Positions 38,095 to 46,591 of a stretch of 46,718 nt of DNA are shown here, piece by piece. Both the position numbers and the translations under genes were made by a program. Origin of the DNA: Xanthocytophaga flava (GTDB lineage: Bacteria > Bacteroidota > Bacteroidia > Cytophagales > 172606-1); assembly GCA_030068525.1 (NCBI GenBank), contig JASJOS010000030.1, forward strand, positions 1 to 46,718. The letters are read 5' to 3'. The notes under the pieces are model-generated. The model worked only from the letters and a program-made list of their open reading frames with translations. It was not told where the DNA came from and did not search any database. Position 1 is the stretch's first letter; every line of letters begins with the position of its first letter.

Positions 38095-38715
38095 ATGATA
38101 CCAGCTATGGATCTTATTGTACTATCCAGTCCGGAAGCTATTGAGAAAGAAGCACAGATAGTCAATGCCCTTTTTGAAGAGGGATTGTCTGTATTTCACT
38201 GTCGTAAACCTCAATGGTCTGCTGATCAGGTAGTTGAGCTTATACAGGGTATTGCGCTTCCCTACCGAAGTCAGATTACTATTCATCAGCACCATGAACT
38301 GGCAAAGGAATTAGGACTACAACGCCTGCATTACACTGAGGCAAACCGAAAAGCAGTTATACAAACAGAGTTGTCTTTACGCAGACAGAAGGGTATTACA
38401 CTTTCAACGTCACTGCATCAACTTAGTGACTATAATACTACAGCCCAGCAGTTTGACTACGTGTTTTATGGACCAGTCTTTAACAGCATTTCCAAACAAG
38501 GGTATACTGCTGTTGTATCAGATGATTTTCGATTACCGTCACGCCAATCCACTCAAGCGAAACGCATTGGATTAGGGGGTATAGATGAAACCAATATACA
38601 CCAGGCAGTAGCCTACGGTTTCGAGGGTGTAGCAGTATTAGGTACGCTATGGACACAACCACAGAAAGCGGTACAACGATTCAGAAGTTTAAAGCGCATT
38701 ACAGACACCTACTAA
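38095..38715 (+). CDS. ThiE/TenI-like thiamine phosphate synthase family protein
   Basis: The 206-residue product has the ThiE/TenI TIM-barrel pattern but deviates at key places. The first strand reads VFHCRKPQWSADQ, where ThiE has a Gln-Leu-Arg-x-Lys motif. ITIHQHHELAKELG replaces the usual Asn-Asp-Arg, and YVFYGPVFNSISKQGY keeps the phosphate-binding region. GITLSTSLHQLSD is present. It is followed after 8 bases by a second, more canonical thiE. It could be a thiazole tautomerase (TenI-like) or a divergent ThiE. Shared transcription with thiC and thiE supports a thiamine role. Confidence 0.75.
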   Translation: MIPAMDLIVLSSPEAIEKEAQIVNALFEEGLSVFHCRKPQWSADQVVELIQGIALPYRSQITIHQHHELAKELGLQRLHYTEANRKAVIQTELSLRRQKGITLSTSLHQLSDYNTTAQQFDYVFYGPVFNSISKQGYTAVVSDDFRLPSRQSTQAKRIGLGGIDETNIHQAVAYGFEGVAVLGTLWTQPQKAVQRFRSLKRITDTY

Positions 38716-38723
38716 TAAAATAT

Positions 38724-39365
38724 ATGGTAAGTAAACTTCATTATATCTCTCAGGGACATAGTCCAGCCGAACAATTACGCAACATTCAACGTGCCCTGGA
38801 TGCTGGATGCGACTGGATACAGCTGCGCTGGAAAAATGTACCCGCCCAGGAAGTAGAACAGGTAGCCATTGCTGTTAGAGCCTTGTGCGAACCCTATAGG
38901 GCAACACTAATCATCAACGACTTTCCGAATGTTGCCCATGCAGTAGAGGCACATGGTGTCCATCTTGGTCTCACAGATATGTCCGTAATAGAGGCCCGGC
39001 AGATCGTTGGTCCCGATAAAATTATTGGAGGAACAGCCAATACCCTGGAAGATATACTTCAGCGGGTAGAGGAACAATGTACCTATGTAGGCCTTGGACC
39101 TTTCCGGTTTACTACCACCAAAGAAAAACTCAGCCCTATACTAGGCCTGGAAGGATACCATGCCATTATGCACCAACTCCGTTCCAGAGCCATTTCTATT
39201 CCAATTATTGCCATTGGTGGCTTACAACAGGAAGATCTTCCCGCTTTACTCAAAACAGGAGTACACGGAATAGCCGTCTCAGGCTTAATCACACAAAGTG
39301 CAGAAAAAGAAACCCTGGTCACAAACCTCAGAGCTTTACTGGATGAAGAACAGATTCAGGCATAG
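38724..39365 (+). CDS. thiE: Thiamine phosphate synthase
   Basis: I start at 38724 (MVSKLHYISQGHS), 8 bases after the previous stop, giving 213 residues; an earlier in-frame ATG lies inside the upstream gene. Family blocks are present: WIQLRWKN near 31-38 (diphosphate-binding QLRxK), LIINDFPNVAHAVEAHGVHL near 62-81, IIGGTANT, and YVGLGPFRFTTTKEK, a good match to the GP...TxTK motif. It joins HMP pyrophosphate to the thiazole phosphate. A 571-base gene-free stretch with repeats follows before thiG. Confidence 0.9.
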   Translation: MVSKLHYISQGHSPAEQLRNIQRALDAGCDWIQLRWKNVPAQEVEQVAIAVRALCEPYRATLIINDFPNVAHAVEAHGVHLGLTDMSVIEARQIVGPDKIIGGTANTLEDILQRVEEQCTYVGLGPFRFTTTKEKLSPILGLEGYHAIMHQLRSRAISIPIIAIGGLQQEDLPALLKTGVHGIAVSGLITQSAEKETLVTNLRALLDEEQIQA

Positions 39366-39410
39366 TCCTACTTATCAACTAAAGCAGATATGTATATAAA
39401 GCCACGCTGC

Positions 39411-39573
39411 TGTTCTCCTGAAAGGATCTATACCTTGTTGTCCTTCTGAAAGAAACTTGTGACAAATAGAGCCACGTTTGTTTTCTGAGAGAAGAAATAT
39501 ACTCCAATCGTAAAGGTCGCCAGTCTTGCCACGCCCGTCCCGACAATGGCGGGAAGGTCCTTTCAGGAGGACA
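39411..39573. repeat. Inverted-repeat element, reversed copy B, within the thiamine operon
   Basis: The right arm (39558-39573) is identical to the right terminal repeat of the element at 31885-31900. Two left arms are present: TGTTCTCCTGAAAGGA (39411-39426, one mismatch) and TTGTCCTTCTGAAAGAA (from 39438). Read on the minus strand, the inside shares GATTGGAGTATATT and TGGCTCTATTTGTCA with copy A. It also carries a small extra palindrome (CCCGTCCCGACAATGGCGGG region, about 39533-39553) missing from copy A. Confidence 0.7.
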
Positions 39574-39699
39574 AAAAAAGAGGCAGTGATTATTTCAGGA
39601 AGACAGAGAAGGGATGAACTTTTCAGAAGGAAAAAGCAGAGTTAATATTTAATACAAAGAAGTTACAAAGAGAGTTATGATCACTTCAATCTTGTGTGG

Positions 39700-39836
39700 T
39701 AGTGTAGGTGCGTTGGCAATCTTTTCTCCGCGAGGTTGGCCTTTGGCCTTGCGGGCGGAAGAATCGGCAGAAAGTGCCCTTTTTTGCTTCGTTTTTTGGG
39801 CAAGCAAAAAATGAAGAAGCCACAAGTAGATGGAAG
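39700..39836. repeat. Palindromic intergenic repeat region
   Basis: A 10-bp stem (TTTTTTGCTT at 39780-39789, complement at 39802-39811) sits in a GC-richer block (TTGGCCTTTGGCCTTGCGGG). Sequences of this appearance recur between genes in many Bacteroidota genomes and give spurious short frames on the minus strand. That it is dispersed in this genome is inference. Confidence 0.45.
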
Positions 39837-39936
39837 AAAGGGACATTAGACAAATAAAGGAAGAAAGTATTCTGAAAATGCAGCAAAGAGAAGAAAACTA
39901 GAAATTGGCTACTCATACAATCATAACATAAAATCG

Positions 39937-40710
39937 ATGAAAAACCCACTTACCATAGCAGGAAAAACCTTTTCCTCCCGCCTCTTTCTAGGCACCGGAA
40001 AATTTGCTTCTGCCCAACAAATGCAGGATGCGATACTTGCATCAGGCACAGAACTCGTCACTGTAGCGCTGAAACGGGTCGACGTTCACAATTCTCAGGA
40101 TCGCTTACTGGATCACCTGAAACATCCCAGAATCAATCTGCTACCCAATACATCCGGTGTACGCAATGCACGGGAAGCCGTATTTGCAGCCCAACTGGCA
40201 CGTGAAGCCTTGGAAACCAATTGGGTAAAGTTGGAAATACATCCAGATCCCCGATACCTGATGCCCGATCCAATCGAAACCCTTAAAGCTACTGAAGAAC
40301 TGGCCAAACTGGGTTTTATTGTATTGCCATACATTCATGCAGATCCTGTTTTATGCAAACGGCTTGAAGAAGTGGGTACTGCAGCCGTGATGCCTCTCGG
40401 TTCACCCATTGGCAGCAATAAGGGACTAAAAACCCTGGACTTTCTGGAAATCATTATCGAACAAAGCAATGTTCCAGTCATTATTGATGCAGGTATTGGA
40501 GCGCCCTCTGATGCAGCCAAAGCTATGGAACTGGGTGCAGATGCGGTACTGGTTAATACAGCCATTGCAGCTTCTGAAAATCCGGTTCAGATGGCAACAG
40601 CCTTTAAAATAGCTACCGAATGTGGCCGTATAGCCCATGACGCCTGTCTGGCCAAATCGGTAACTCATGCTATAGCTTCCAGCCCTTTAACTGCTTTTTT
40701 AGATGACTAA
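39937..40710 (+). CDS. thiG: Thiazole synthase ThiG
   Basis: The 257-residue TIM-barrel enzyme condenses deoxyxylulose phosphate, dehydroglycine and ThiS thiocarboxylate into the thiazole ring. The start [20 protein letters not shown] is typical, Lys98 in [10 protein letters not shown] is the Schiff-base lysine, and the phosphate-binding [19 protein letters not shown] with [10 protein letters not shown] is present. It overlaps thiH by 8 bases, so the two are coupled, as expected for enzymes that act as a complex. The upstream gap carries repeats. Confidence 0.97.
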   Translation: MKNPLTIAGKTFSSRLFLGTGKFASAQQMQDAILASGTELVTVALKRVDVHNSQDRLLDHLKHPRINLLPNTSGVRNAREAVFAAQLAREALETNWVKLEIHPDPRYLMPDPIETLKATEELAKLGFIVLPYIHADPVLCKRLEEVGTAAVMPLGSPIGSNKGLKTLDFLEIIIEQSNVPVIIDAGIGAPSDAAKAMELGADAVLVNTAIAASENPVQMATAFKIATECGRIAHDACLAKSVTHAIASSPLTAFLDD

Positions 40711-41818
40711 CTTTCAGACTCTTTTTGACAGACAGGACTGGGAACAGGTAAAATCCTCTATCTATGCCAAGACAGAGACAGATGTAGAAAAAGCATTGTC
40801 CTCCTCAAAGCGCACACTGGAAGACTTTAAAGCACTGATTTCGCCTGCTGCTCTCCCCTATCTGGAATCCATGGCACGGTTAAGTCGTCAAACCACTCTG
40901 AAACGGTTTGGTAAGACAATTCAACTCTTTGCCCCTATGTATTTAAGCAATGAGTGTCAGAATATCTGTACCTATTGTGGCTTTAGCTTTGACAACAAAG
41001 TAAAACGACGTACCCTTACGGATGAAGAAATTCTTCAGGAAGCATCTGTAATAAAACAGATGGGGTTTGATCATATTCTGCTTGTAACAGGGGAAGCCAA
41101 TCATACCGTACATGTGGACTATTTCAAAAATGCCATTCGTCTGCTTCGTCCCCACTTTGCCAATATCTCCATTGAGGTACAACCCCTGGAGCAGCATGAA
41201 TACGAAGCATTGATTCCGGAAGGATTGTATTCGGTACTTGTCTATCAGGAAACCTATCACAAAGAGCGATATAAAACGTATCATCCTAAAGGCAAGAAGG
41301 CAAATTTCTACTATCGCTTAGAGACACCAGACAGATTGGGTAAAGCACATATTCATAAAATTGGACTGGGAGCTTTACTAGGCCTGGAAGACTGGCGTAC
41401 AGATTCGTTTTTTTGTGCCTTTCATCTGGACTACCTGCAAAAAACCTACTGGCAAACAAAGTACTCTGTCTCGTTTCCACGCATCCGTCCGGCTGAAGGA
41501 ATTACCGCCCCGGAATATATTATTACAGATCGGGAACTGGTTCAGTTGATCTGTGCCTATCGTCTTTTTAGTGAAGAAGTAGAGTTGTCTATGTCTACAC
41601 GAGAATCAGAAAAATTTCGGAATCACATACTTTCATTGGGGATTACAACCATCAGTGCAGGCTCCAAAACCAATCCGGGTGGGTATGCAGTAGAACCCGA
41701 CACACTGGAACAATTTGAAATATCAGACGAACGTAGTCCTCAGGAAATGGCACAAGTCATTACAGACCAGGGCTATGAACCGGTGTGGAAAGACTGGGAT
41801 AGAAGTTACTGGGGATAA
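40703..41818 (+). CDS. thiH: 2-iminoacetate synthase ThiH (radical SAM)
   Basis: The 371-residue product has the radical-SAM cluster motif with Cys85, Cys89 and Cys92 ([14 protein letters not shown]). The barrel follows, with [18 protein letters not shown] and [16 protein letters not shown], and a C-terminal cofactor-binding region ([11 protein letters not shown]). ThiH cleaves tyrosine to give dehydroglycine for ThiG and p-cresol, in place of the oxygen-dependent glycine oxidase ThiO. That choice suggests thiamine can be made with little oxygen. It lies between thiG (8-base overlap) and thiF (22-base gap). Confidence 0.96.
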   Translation: MTNFQTLFDRQDWEQVKSSIYAKTETDVEKALSSSKRTLEDFKALISPAALPYLESMARLSRQTTLKRFGKTIQLFAPMYLSNECQNICTYCGFSFDNKVKRRTLTDEEILQEASVIKQMGFDHILLVTGEANHTVHVDYFKNAIRLLRPHFANISIEVQPLEQHEYEALIPEGLYSVLVYQETYHKERYKTYHPKGKKANFYYRLETPDRLGKAHIHKIGLGALLGLEDWRTDSFFCAFHLDYLQKTYWQTKYSVSFPRIRPAEGITAPEYIITDRELVQLICAYRLFSEEVELSMSTRESEKFRNHILSLGITTISAGSKTNPGGYAVEPDTLEQFEISDERSPQEMAQVITDQGYEPVWKDWDRSYWG

Positions 41819-41840
41819 TGGATAGATTAACATCATACAT

Positions 41841-42560
41841 ATGAAAAACTTTGAACGCGACGAACTTATTCGCTATAGTCGCCAGCTAATGTTGCCAGAA
41901 GTAGGCATCGAAGGACAGGAAAAACTTAAGACAGCCCGGGTACTGGTCATAGGTGCAGGAGGGTTAGGCTGCCCCATTCTCCAATATCTAACAGCGGCAG
42001 GTGTAGGTACTATTGGCATTGTCGACTTTGATAAAGTAGAACTACACAATCTCCATCGGCAGATTCTGTATCATACAGAAGATATAGGTAAACTCAAAGC
42101 TGAGGTGGCAGCACAAAAACTGCAGACACAAAACCCATACGTTCGCTTTGATGTTCATCCAGTTATGCTTAGTGAAGAAAATGCAGATGACCTTATCTCC
42201 GTCTATGATCTGGTAATTGATGGTTCTGATAACTTTCACACTCGATATCTGGTCAATGATACCTGTGTGAAATATAACAAACCCTTGGTATACGGAAGCA
42301 TATTCAAGTTTGAAGGTCAGCTGGCTGTGTTTAATTACCAGGGTGGTAAAAATCTGCGTGACATCTATCCGGAACCACCCAATCCCGAAGATGTACCTAA
42401 TTGCAGTGAAGTAGGTGTAATAGGTGTTTTACCTGGTGTGATAGGTACCCTTATGGCCAATCAGGTGATCCGGCTTATTACGGGATCTGGCAAAGTTTCC
42501 GATGACCTGACCATTTTCAATCTGTTACAGGATACGTTTACCAAACTTACTTTGACATGA
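41841..42560 (+). CDS. thiF: ThiF/MoeB/HesA-family adenylyltransferase
   Basis: The 239-residue E1-like enzyme has the ATP-binding VIGAGGLGCP (37-44), the conserved Arg region HNLHRQILYHTEDIGKLKAE (69-88), the acidic DGSDNF (127-132), and the likely acceptor Cys188 in NCSEVGVIGVLPG. Its place after thiS, thiG and thiH makes it the activator of ThiS. The two CxxC zinc pairs usual in ThiF and MoeB are not visible: the segment before Cys188 reads RDIYPEPPNPEDVP, where a cysteine pair would be expected, and none follows Cys188. Some family members lack zinc. It could also serve MoaD. Confidence 0.88.
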   Translation: MKNFERDELIRYSRQLMLPEVGIEGQEKLKTARVLVIGAGGLGCPILQYLTAAGVGTIGIVDFDKVELHNLHRQILYHTEDIGKLKAEVAAQKLQTQNPYVRFDVHPVMLSEENADDLISVYDLVIDGSDNFHTRYLVNDTCVKYNKPLVYGSIFKFEGQLAVFNYQGGKNLRDIYPEPPNPEDVPNCSEVGVIGVLPGVIGTLMANQVIRLITGSGKVSDDLTIFNLLQDTFTKLTLT

Positions 42561-42570
42561 TTGTCTGTTC

Positions 42571-42595
42571 AACAATAGTATAACTAACTATTGTT
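42571..42595. terminator. Weak bidirectional terminator after thiF
   Basis: AACAATAGT (42571-42579) pairs with 42587-42595 across 7 bases. The stem is AT-rich. It lies between convergent stops and touches the stop codon of the next minus-strand gene. Confidence 0.5.
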
Positions 42596-43511
42596 ATTCA
42601 GTATTTCGTTCAGCCATAAATCTCTCATAAGCTTCTTTGCCATCAAAGCAATGTGTACCTCGTTTTGTTACAAAAGTATCTTTCATCCAGTTTTTCAACT
42701 GTATGGTTATCTGTTCAAACTCGTTTGATTTATCTGTAACTTCTCCTTTATCAAGGTATTGATTACAAAAATCTATATAGTAAACCAGTCCACAATCCAT
42801 AATTCTGGTTGGGGATGACAATTGTATGATTTCGTTTTTTCTCCAGATATCTAATTTCAGTACGACACCATTTGTTTCATCATAGAAGTTTATGTAATCT
42901 ATCGGCTCCAGTTCTCTTTGAGAAAAATAAAAATCCAGATATCTATCCTTTCCAGTAAGGATTCGCATAGCATCTTCAAAGGATACTTTTTCAAATACTT
43001 TTTTCTGGGTCAGATGTTTGAAAAACCAGCAGTACATATGGAGTTTAAGATCAAAGAAGACAAAGTGCAGAAAGTTTTTCAGATCTTCTTCCTCCCAGTA
43101 GCTTGTCCATTCAGTGAACTTGTACTTTATGTTAGGCTTTTCACAATAGGTCAAAGGAGCAGAGAGTAAAGTATCTGTCGGGGAATAATTAATCTCTACT
43201 GACATAGGCTTTGAGACCTTACCACAGTCTGAACAAGTAGCACTGATGTTAACCTCTCTTATAGTATTTGTCTCTGCATCTTGGATATAAGTAAACTGCA
43301 CACGAAACCATTCATTCTTACAACTACACTTTTTCTTTTTGGGATATTCATTCTGAATAAGGTCATACCAATAATCCAGGCTATCCAGAATCAAGTAATT
43401 ATCTCCTGTTCGGGTTGTGAGAAGCCCTACTCCTTCATCAGTAAGAAAACGTACCTGAAAGTTATCTATATTTTTATCTGTCTTAATTGCTACAGTCAGA
43501 TCCTGTGTCAT
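42594..43511 (-). CDS. Hypothetical protein with a zinc-ribbon-like cysteine set
   Basis: The 305-residue soluble product is not recognised. Residues about 60-100 carry two cysteine pairs, KKKCSCKNEW and ATCSDCGKVS, which could form a zinc ribbon. The rest is rich in aromatic and acidic residues (TEWTSYWEEEDLKNFLHFVF; YLDFYFSQRELEPIDYINFY), a composition common in immunity-type and other accessory Bacteroidota proteins. There is no signal peptide. It is convergent with the thiamine operon and lies in a stretch of unconnected hypothetical genes. No function is proposed. Confidence 0.65.
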   Translation of the reverse strand: MTQDLTVAIKTDKNIDNFQVRFLTDEGVGLLTTRTGDNYLILDSLDYWYDLIQNEYPKKKKCSCKNEWFRVQFTYIQDAETNTIREVNISATCSDCGKVSKPMSVEINYSPTDTLLSAPLTYCEKPNIKYKFTEWTSYWEEEDLKNFLHFVFFDLKLHMYCWFFKHLTQKKVFEKVSFEDAMRILTGKDRYLDFYFSQRELEPIDYINFYDETNGVVLKLDIWRKNEIIQLSSPTRIMDCGLVYYIDFCNQYLDKGEVTDKSNEFEQITIQLKNWMKDTFVTKRGTHCFDGKEAYERFMAERNTE

Positions 43512-43687
43512 TGCATTCTATTATTTGCTTCAAAAGTTACTGTCTTCTACTATTATTTCATAACCCAGTTCTAAACACCTTACTAAAAAAGAAATGACAG
43601 GTGAACTTTTTCCAAACCTACTGACATAGGGCTGTCAACAGGAAGACTATTTTTGAGTCATCAAACTCTTTACTACGCCTGAATCGT

Positions 43688-44098
43688 ATGGAAACCCAAC
43701 GTATCAATGACCAGCTTGTGCCTGTTTTGTTTAGCGAAACCCATGCTGAATTAATCCTGAAACGACTTGATCAGCTGTTTCCCTATACTCCAACCCAAGC
43801 AGGTACAAAAAACGCAACCCAAATGCTGTCAGACTGTGCTGAAAAGCTGGAACTGGCATTCGGAAAAACGACTCCCCCTCGTCCCTTTTCCCAACTTTCG
43901 ATGGGGCGTTTTTTTAAATCTGAGCAATCCTTACACTCTAACAGTCCTAAAGACTTTCATCAGGAGAAACTGCGATTAATGCGGCTTATTCGCCATTTTG
44001 TAATGGATGCCCCTGCCAGATCCACCTCACACCAAATGGAATGTGAGGCATTTGCCTATCAGTATCTGGATACTCATTTAACACATTTTGGCGTTTGA
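43688..44098 (+). CDS. DUF1569 family protein
   Basis: The 136-residue product resembles the DinB-like four-helix DUF1569 group: ELILKRLDQLFPYTPTQAGT near 21-40, TQMLSDCAEKLELAFGKT near 44-61, FSQLSMGRFFKS, and the C-terminal AYQYLDTHLTHFGV with paired histidine positions that may bind a metal. The function is unknown; DinB-like folds are often metal-dependent thiol S-transferases. It is a single gene with a TATTTTTG box at 43648-43655. A 12-bp hairpin lies downstream at 44158-44193. Confidence 0.7.
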   Translation: METQRINDQLVPVLFSETHAELILKRLDQLFPYTPTQAGTKNATQMLSDCAEKLELAFGKTTPPRPFSQLSMGRFFKSEQSLHSNSPKDFHQEKLRLMRLIRHFVMDAPARSTSHQMECEAFAYQYLDTHLTHFGV

Positions 44099-44157
44099 AA
44101 CTATTTACAATAGCAAGATAGTCTTTCTAACTAAGCATTGTCAGATGCGCATCTACA

Positions 44158-44193
44158 GATTTAGGGAAGATTTTTCTAAACCTTCCCTAAATC
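44158..44193. terminator. Hairpin between convergent genes, terminator-like without a T-run
   Basis: GATTTAGGGAAG (44158-44169) pairs perfectly with 44182-44193, a 12-bp stem with a 12-base loop. No T-run follows in either direction, so termination may need other factors. Confidence 0.5.
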
Positions 44194-44281
44194 AAACTCC
44201 TACAACTTGGGAAGTTTGTTCAACAATGAATATGTCAAACCATTATCTACAAGTATGAATTACCTGCCAAACAAGGCTACA

Positions 44282-44977
44282 CTAGTAACGGCCTGAGTTT
44301 TCTTTCATTACTGTCTGTGCCGAATTTCTCTTTAGACCCTCTTCAAAACTTACCCTTAGATTGCTCATTGGTTCTGATAATCCATCGCCGTCTTTAAAAA
44401 CCCGGGTCGATCCGATGTCAATCAAATCATTATTGGGATCATTTTTATCTTTCATATAAAACGCATATTGAAAGTTTTTGATACCTGTATCCGTATATTC
44501 ACCAGAATAAATGGTCAGAATCACCGAAGTTGCACCTGTGCTGGAAGTAGTATGTTCTTCCGAAAAAACAGAGAAAACGTTTTTGTTTCCAGAGATGAAC
44601 GAGCCTTTTCCAATACCTTCACTTAGGAGTTCCCCTTTCCTATTATACCCACGAAAACTTGTCTTTACGGCCAGTGTAGTTTGGTCTTGTTCATAAAACT
44701 GATAACGATAATCCGCATAGATCTCACCAATTTCATCATCTTCAATGGTACTTCCTGACAATACGTTGTCGCTAAACAAATAAATACCTTCGATTTGGGG
44801 TGGTGTTTTGCCTTCGTAAATAGTCATTCCTTGTTTACGAATGGTTGATATGACCTCAGCAGGTACTATATTGTTAATTTCTTCAGAGAATCCCCCATTA
44901 GGGTCATCCTTCTTACAACTAAAAGTGAAACTACTTACTGTTAAAATAAACAAAAACAATTTCTTTGACGTTTTCAT
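44282..44977 (-). CDS. Outer-membrane or surface lipoprotein, unknown function
   Basis: I start at 44975-44977 (MKTSKKLFLFILTVSSFTFS), which gives a standard lipoprotein signal with lipobox FTFSC; a start 19 codons upstream would add an unlikely leader. The lipidated Cys is followed by KKDDPNGG, an acidic and basic run often seen in Bacteroidota surface lipoproteins. The mature part of about 211 residues is rich in beta-type segments (IEGIYLFSDNVLSGSTIEDD, TSVILTIYSGEYTDTGIKNF) and ends with MKENSGRY. No enzymatic motif is visible. It stands alone on the minus strand. Confidence 0.78.
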   Translation of the reverse strand: MKTSKKLFLFILTVSSFTFSCKKDDPNGGFSEEINNIVPAEVISTIRKQGMTIYEGKTPPQIEGIYLFSDNVLSGSTIEDDEIGEIYADYRYQFYEQDQTTLAVKTSFRGYNRKGELLSEGIGKGSFISGNKNVFSVFSEEHTTSSTGATSVILTIYSGEYTDTGIKNFQYAFYMKDKNDPNNDLIDIGSTRVFKDGDGLSEPMSNLRVSFEEGLKRNSAQTVMKENSGRY

Positions 44978-45173
44978 AATTGTTTGAATGATAGAGTTAT
45001 AAATGGTTATGATTCTTAGTAAGTAATCCACCATGATATGTAACCTATCACTATGTTTATTTCTTCAGGTATGTGCTACTGGCTGTAACTAGGTTATTCG
45101 TTAAGATGAAAAACAATGCTTAATATGGAGGGAAGGGGCCATTTTCCTAAGGAGAGAAATATATTATCATCTG

Positions 45174-46043
45174 TTAATTTTTATTCCGTATCTTTTTCAG
45201 ATAGTCAATCTTTGTATATTCTGCATGTATATCTTTATCATAGGCATCAATCACATTTAACTTTCCAGGATTTGTCTCAATTTTCTCCAGTATACGAAAC
45301 AAAGCATCTGTATCACAGATAAAATATGGATCTTTTTCTAATTCGATGATCCACTCATCTATTAATTGATAGAGATGCCGTTTTAGCTTTTGGTCATTAA
45401 TTCCCAAAAAGTACTGAGACAAATTCCATTCATAGTAGGAAGGTGGTTTTAGATCGAGGAATATATGGAAAATCTTACGCTTCTCAGTATAGGTGAGCAT
45501 TAAACGCCATTCACTAACTTCATTGTTCGGATTTTGTATGCTGGCTTTCTCATAAAGAAATCTGCCTTCCTGGCTCAGTTCATATAAAACCTCAGATTTT
45601 AGGAAGTCCTTTCTAATTAGCCCAAATACAAGCTTTAAATACTGTTTCCGTTTAGATGCGACATCTTTTTCTACATAGATACACTCTACTTTTCTAACAG
45701 TCGCTTCATAGAGTGTAATGTCTCTGTTTGTCATCTTAAACCGTGACAGAACATAATTTCCATTTTCAAGCTCGCCAATGGCATAGTAACAATCTGTTGT
45801 ATAGTTGTTGTCTATATATTCATAATCAGGCAGAACGACTATGCTGTCAGCATTAGCCTTTCCTTTTGCCATTTTCACAATATAGAACTGTGAACTTTCA
45901 CCTGTTCTTTTCAGAAAACGGCATATAGAAATCTTGTGAGCGGAATGAATCTTTACTGTAAAAGGTATAGGTTTAACAGACCTTGCCTGGACCCAGCAAG
46001 AGATAGCCAGAAAGCAAATGGAAAGTTGTATTGAAAGACGCAT
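45174..46043 (-). CDS. Secreted hypothetical protein
   Basis: The 289-residue product begins with a signal peptide (MRLSIQLSICFLAISCWVQA, cleaved near ARS) and is otherwise unrecognised. The mature protein has a beta-rich first half (SQFYIVKMAKGKANADSIVV, YYAIGELENGNYVLSRFKM) and a helical, Lys- and Glu-rich second half (RHLYQLIDEWIIELEKDPYF onward). A cysteine within the signal does not fit a lipobox well. It lies on the same strand as the lipoprotein gene, 196 bases from its start, so they are not clearly one operon. Confidence 0.7.
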   Translation of the reverse strand: MRLSIQLSICFLAISCWVQARSVKPIPFTVKIHSAHKISICRFLKRTGESSQFYIVKMAKGKANADSIVVLPDYEYIDNNYTTDCYYAIGELENGNYVLSRFKMTNRDITLYEATVRKVECIYVEKDVASKRKQYLKLVFGLIRKDFLKSEVLYELSQEGRFLYEKASIQNPNNEVSEWRLMLTYTEKRKIFHIFLDLKPPSYYEWNLSQYFLGINDQKLKRHLYQLIDEWIIELEKDPYFICDTDALFRILEKIETNPGKLNVIDAYDKDIHAEYTKIDYLKKIRNKN

Positions 46044-46343
46044 GGATTTTAGGGTTATTTATGCAGGCACATAGTAAGGATGCAACATAACAGAGAATTC
46101 CATACAATAGATTGTAAAAGCACTTCTTTCAATGAATCAGACTACCGAATTACTTAGACTTTAAAGTAAACTGTGTAAAGACGAAAGATTTTTAATGGTA
46201 AGAGATAGTTACCTTTCCCGACAAAGTATCGTCTCTCTAGAAATTGTATCCATTACAGCCACTATCTGTGATTTATTGATCTGTGTCAAAGTTTTATATT
46301 TTTCTTCTCCTCAACTTTGTCCCGTTAAATAAATACAATTACA
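46044..46343. other. Intergenic region upstream of the DUF2798 gene
   Basis: Three hundred AT-rich bases between divergent genes. No open frame, strong hairpin or exact promoter pair is visible; a CAACTTTG -7-like box lies at 46312-46319, close to the DUF2798 start. Confidence 0.45.
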
Positions 46344-46568
46344 ATGAAAAAGAAGCATTTCAAGTACATTAACACACTTTTGGTTGTAGTACCTATGACA
46401 TTGATCATGGCGTTTGTAGGTCTGATGCGTACCTACGGATTTGGCGAAAACTGGCACATCCGGTTTTTTAATACCTGGATTATCATGGCTCCTGTTGCCT
46501 ATATCTCCGCCTTTCTGATTATTCCTAATGCCCGAAAACTAGCTGAAAAAATTGCGATAAGAGAATAG
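46344..46568 (+). CDS. DUF2798 family small membrane protein
   Basis: The 74-residue product has two membrane helices (about 9-28 and 42-60) separated by a short loop RTYGFGENWHIRFFNTW. This matches DUF2798, a family of two-helix inner-membrane proteins of unknown function. The C-terminus IIPNARKLAEKIAIRE is charged and cytosolic. It lies directly before the insertion-sequence end, which begins about 25 bases after the stop codon; the insertion has not cut the gene. Confidence 0.8.
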   Translation: MKKKHFKYINTLLVVVPMTLIMAFVGLMRTYGFGENWHIRFFNTWIIMAPVAYISAFLIIPNARKLAEKIAIRE

Positions 46569-46591
46569 TCGGTAATCAATCCTGTACAGGA

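Larger units (their letters stand above)
39366..39936. other. Gene-free gap with repeats inside the thiamine operon
   Basis: The stretch between thiE and thiG contains no convincing gene. It holds a copy of the terminal-inverted-repeat element (39411-39573), degenerate repeat arms at about 39591-39605 and 39619-39635, and a palindromic repeat region around 39700-39836. No clear terminator or promoter is visible, so thiG-thiH-thiF may still depend on the riboswitch promoter. Confidence 0.65.

Noticed and set aside
39649-39949. Two short minus-strand frames between thiE and thiG
   Set aside because: They read through a palindromic repeat; such frames recur as artefacts in repeats of this kind.
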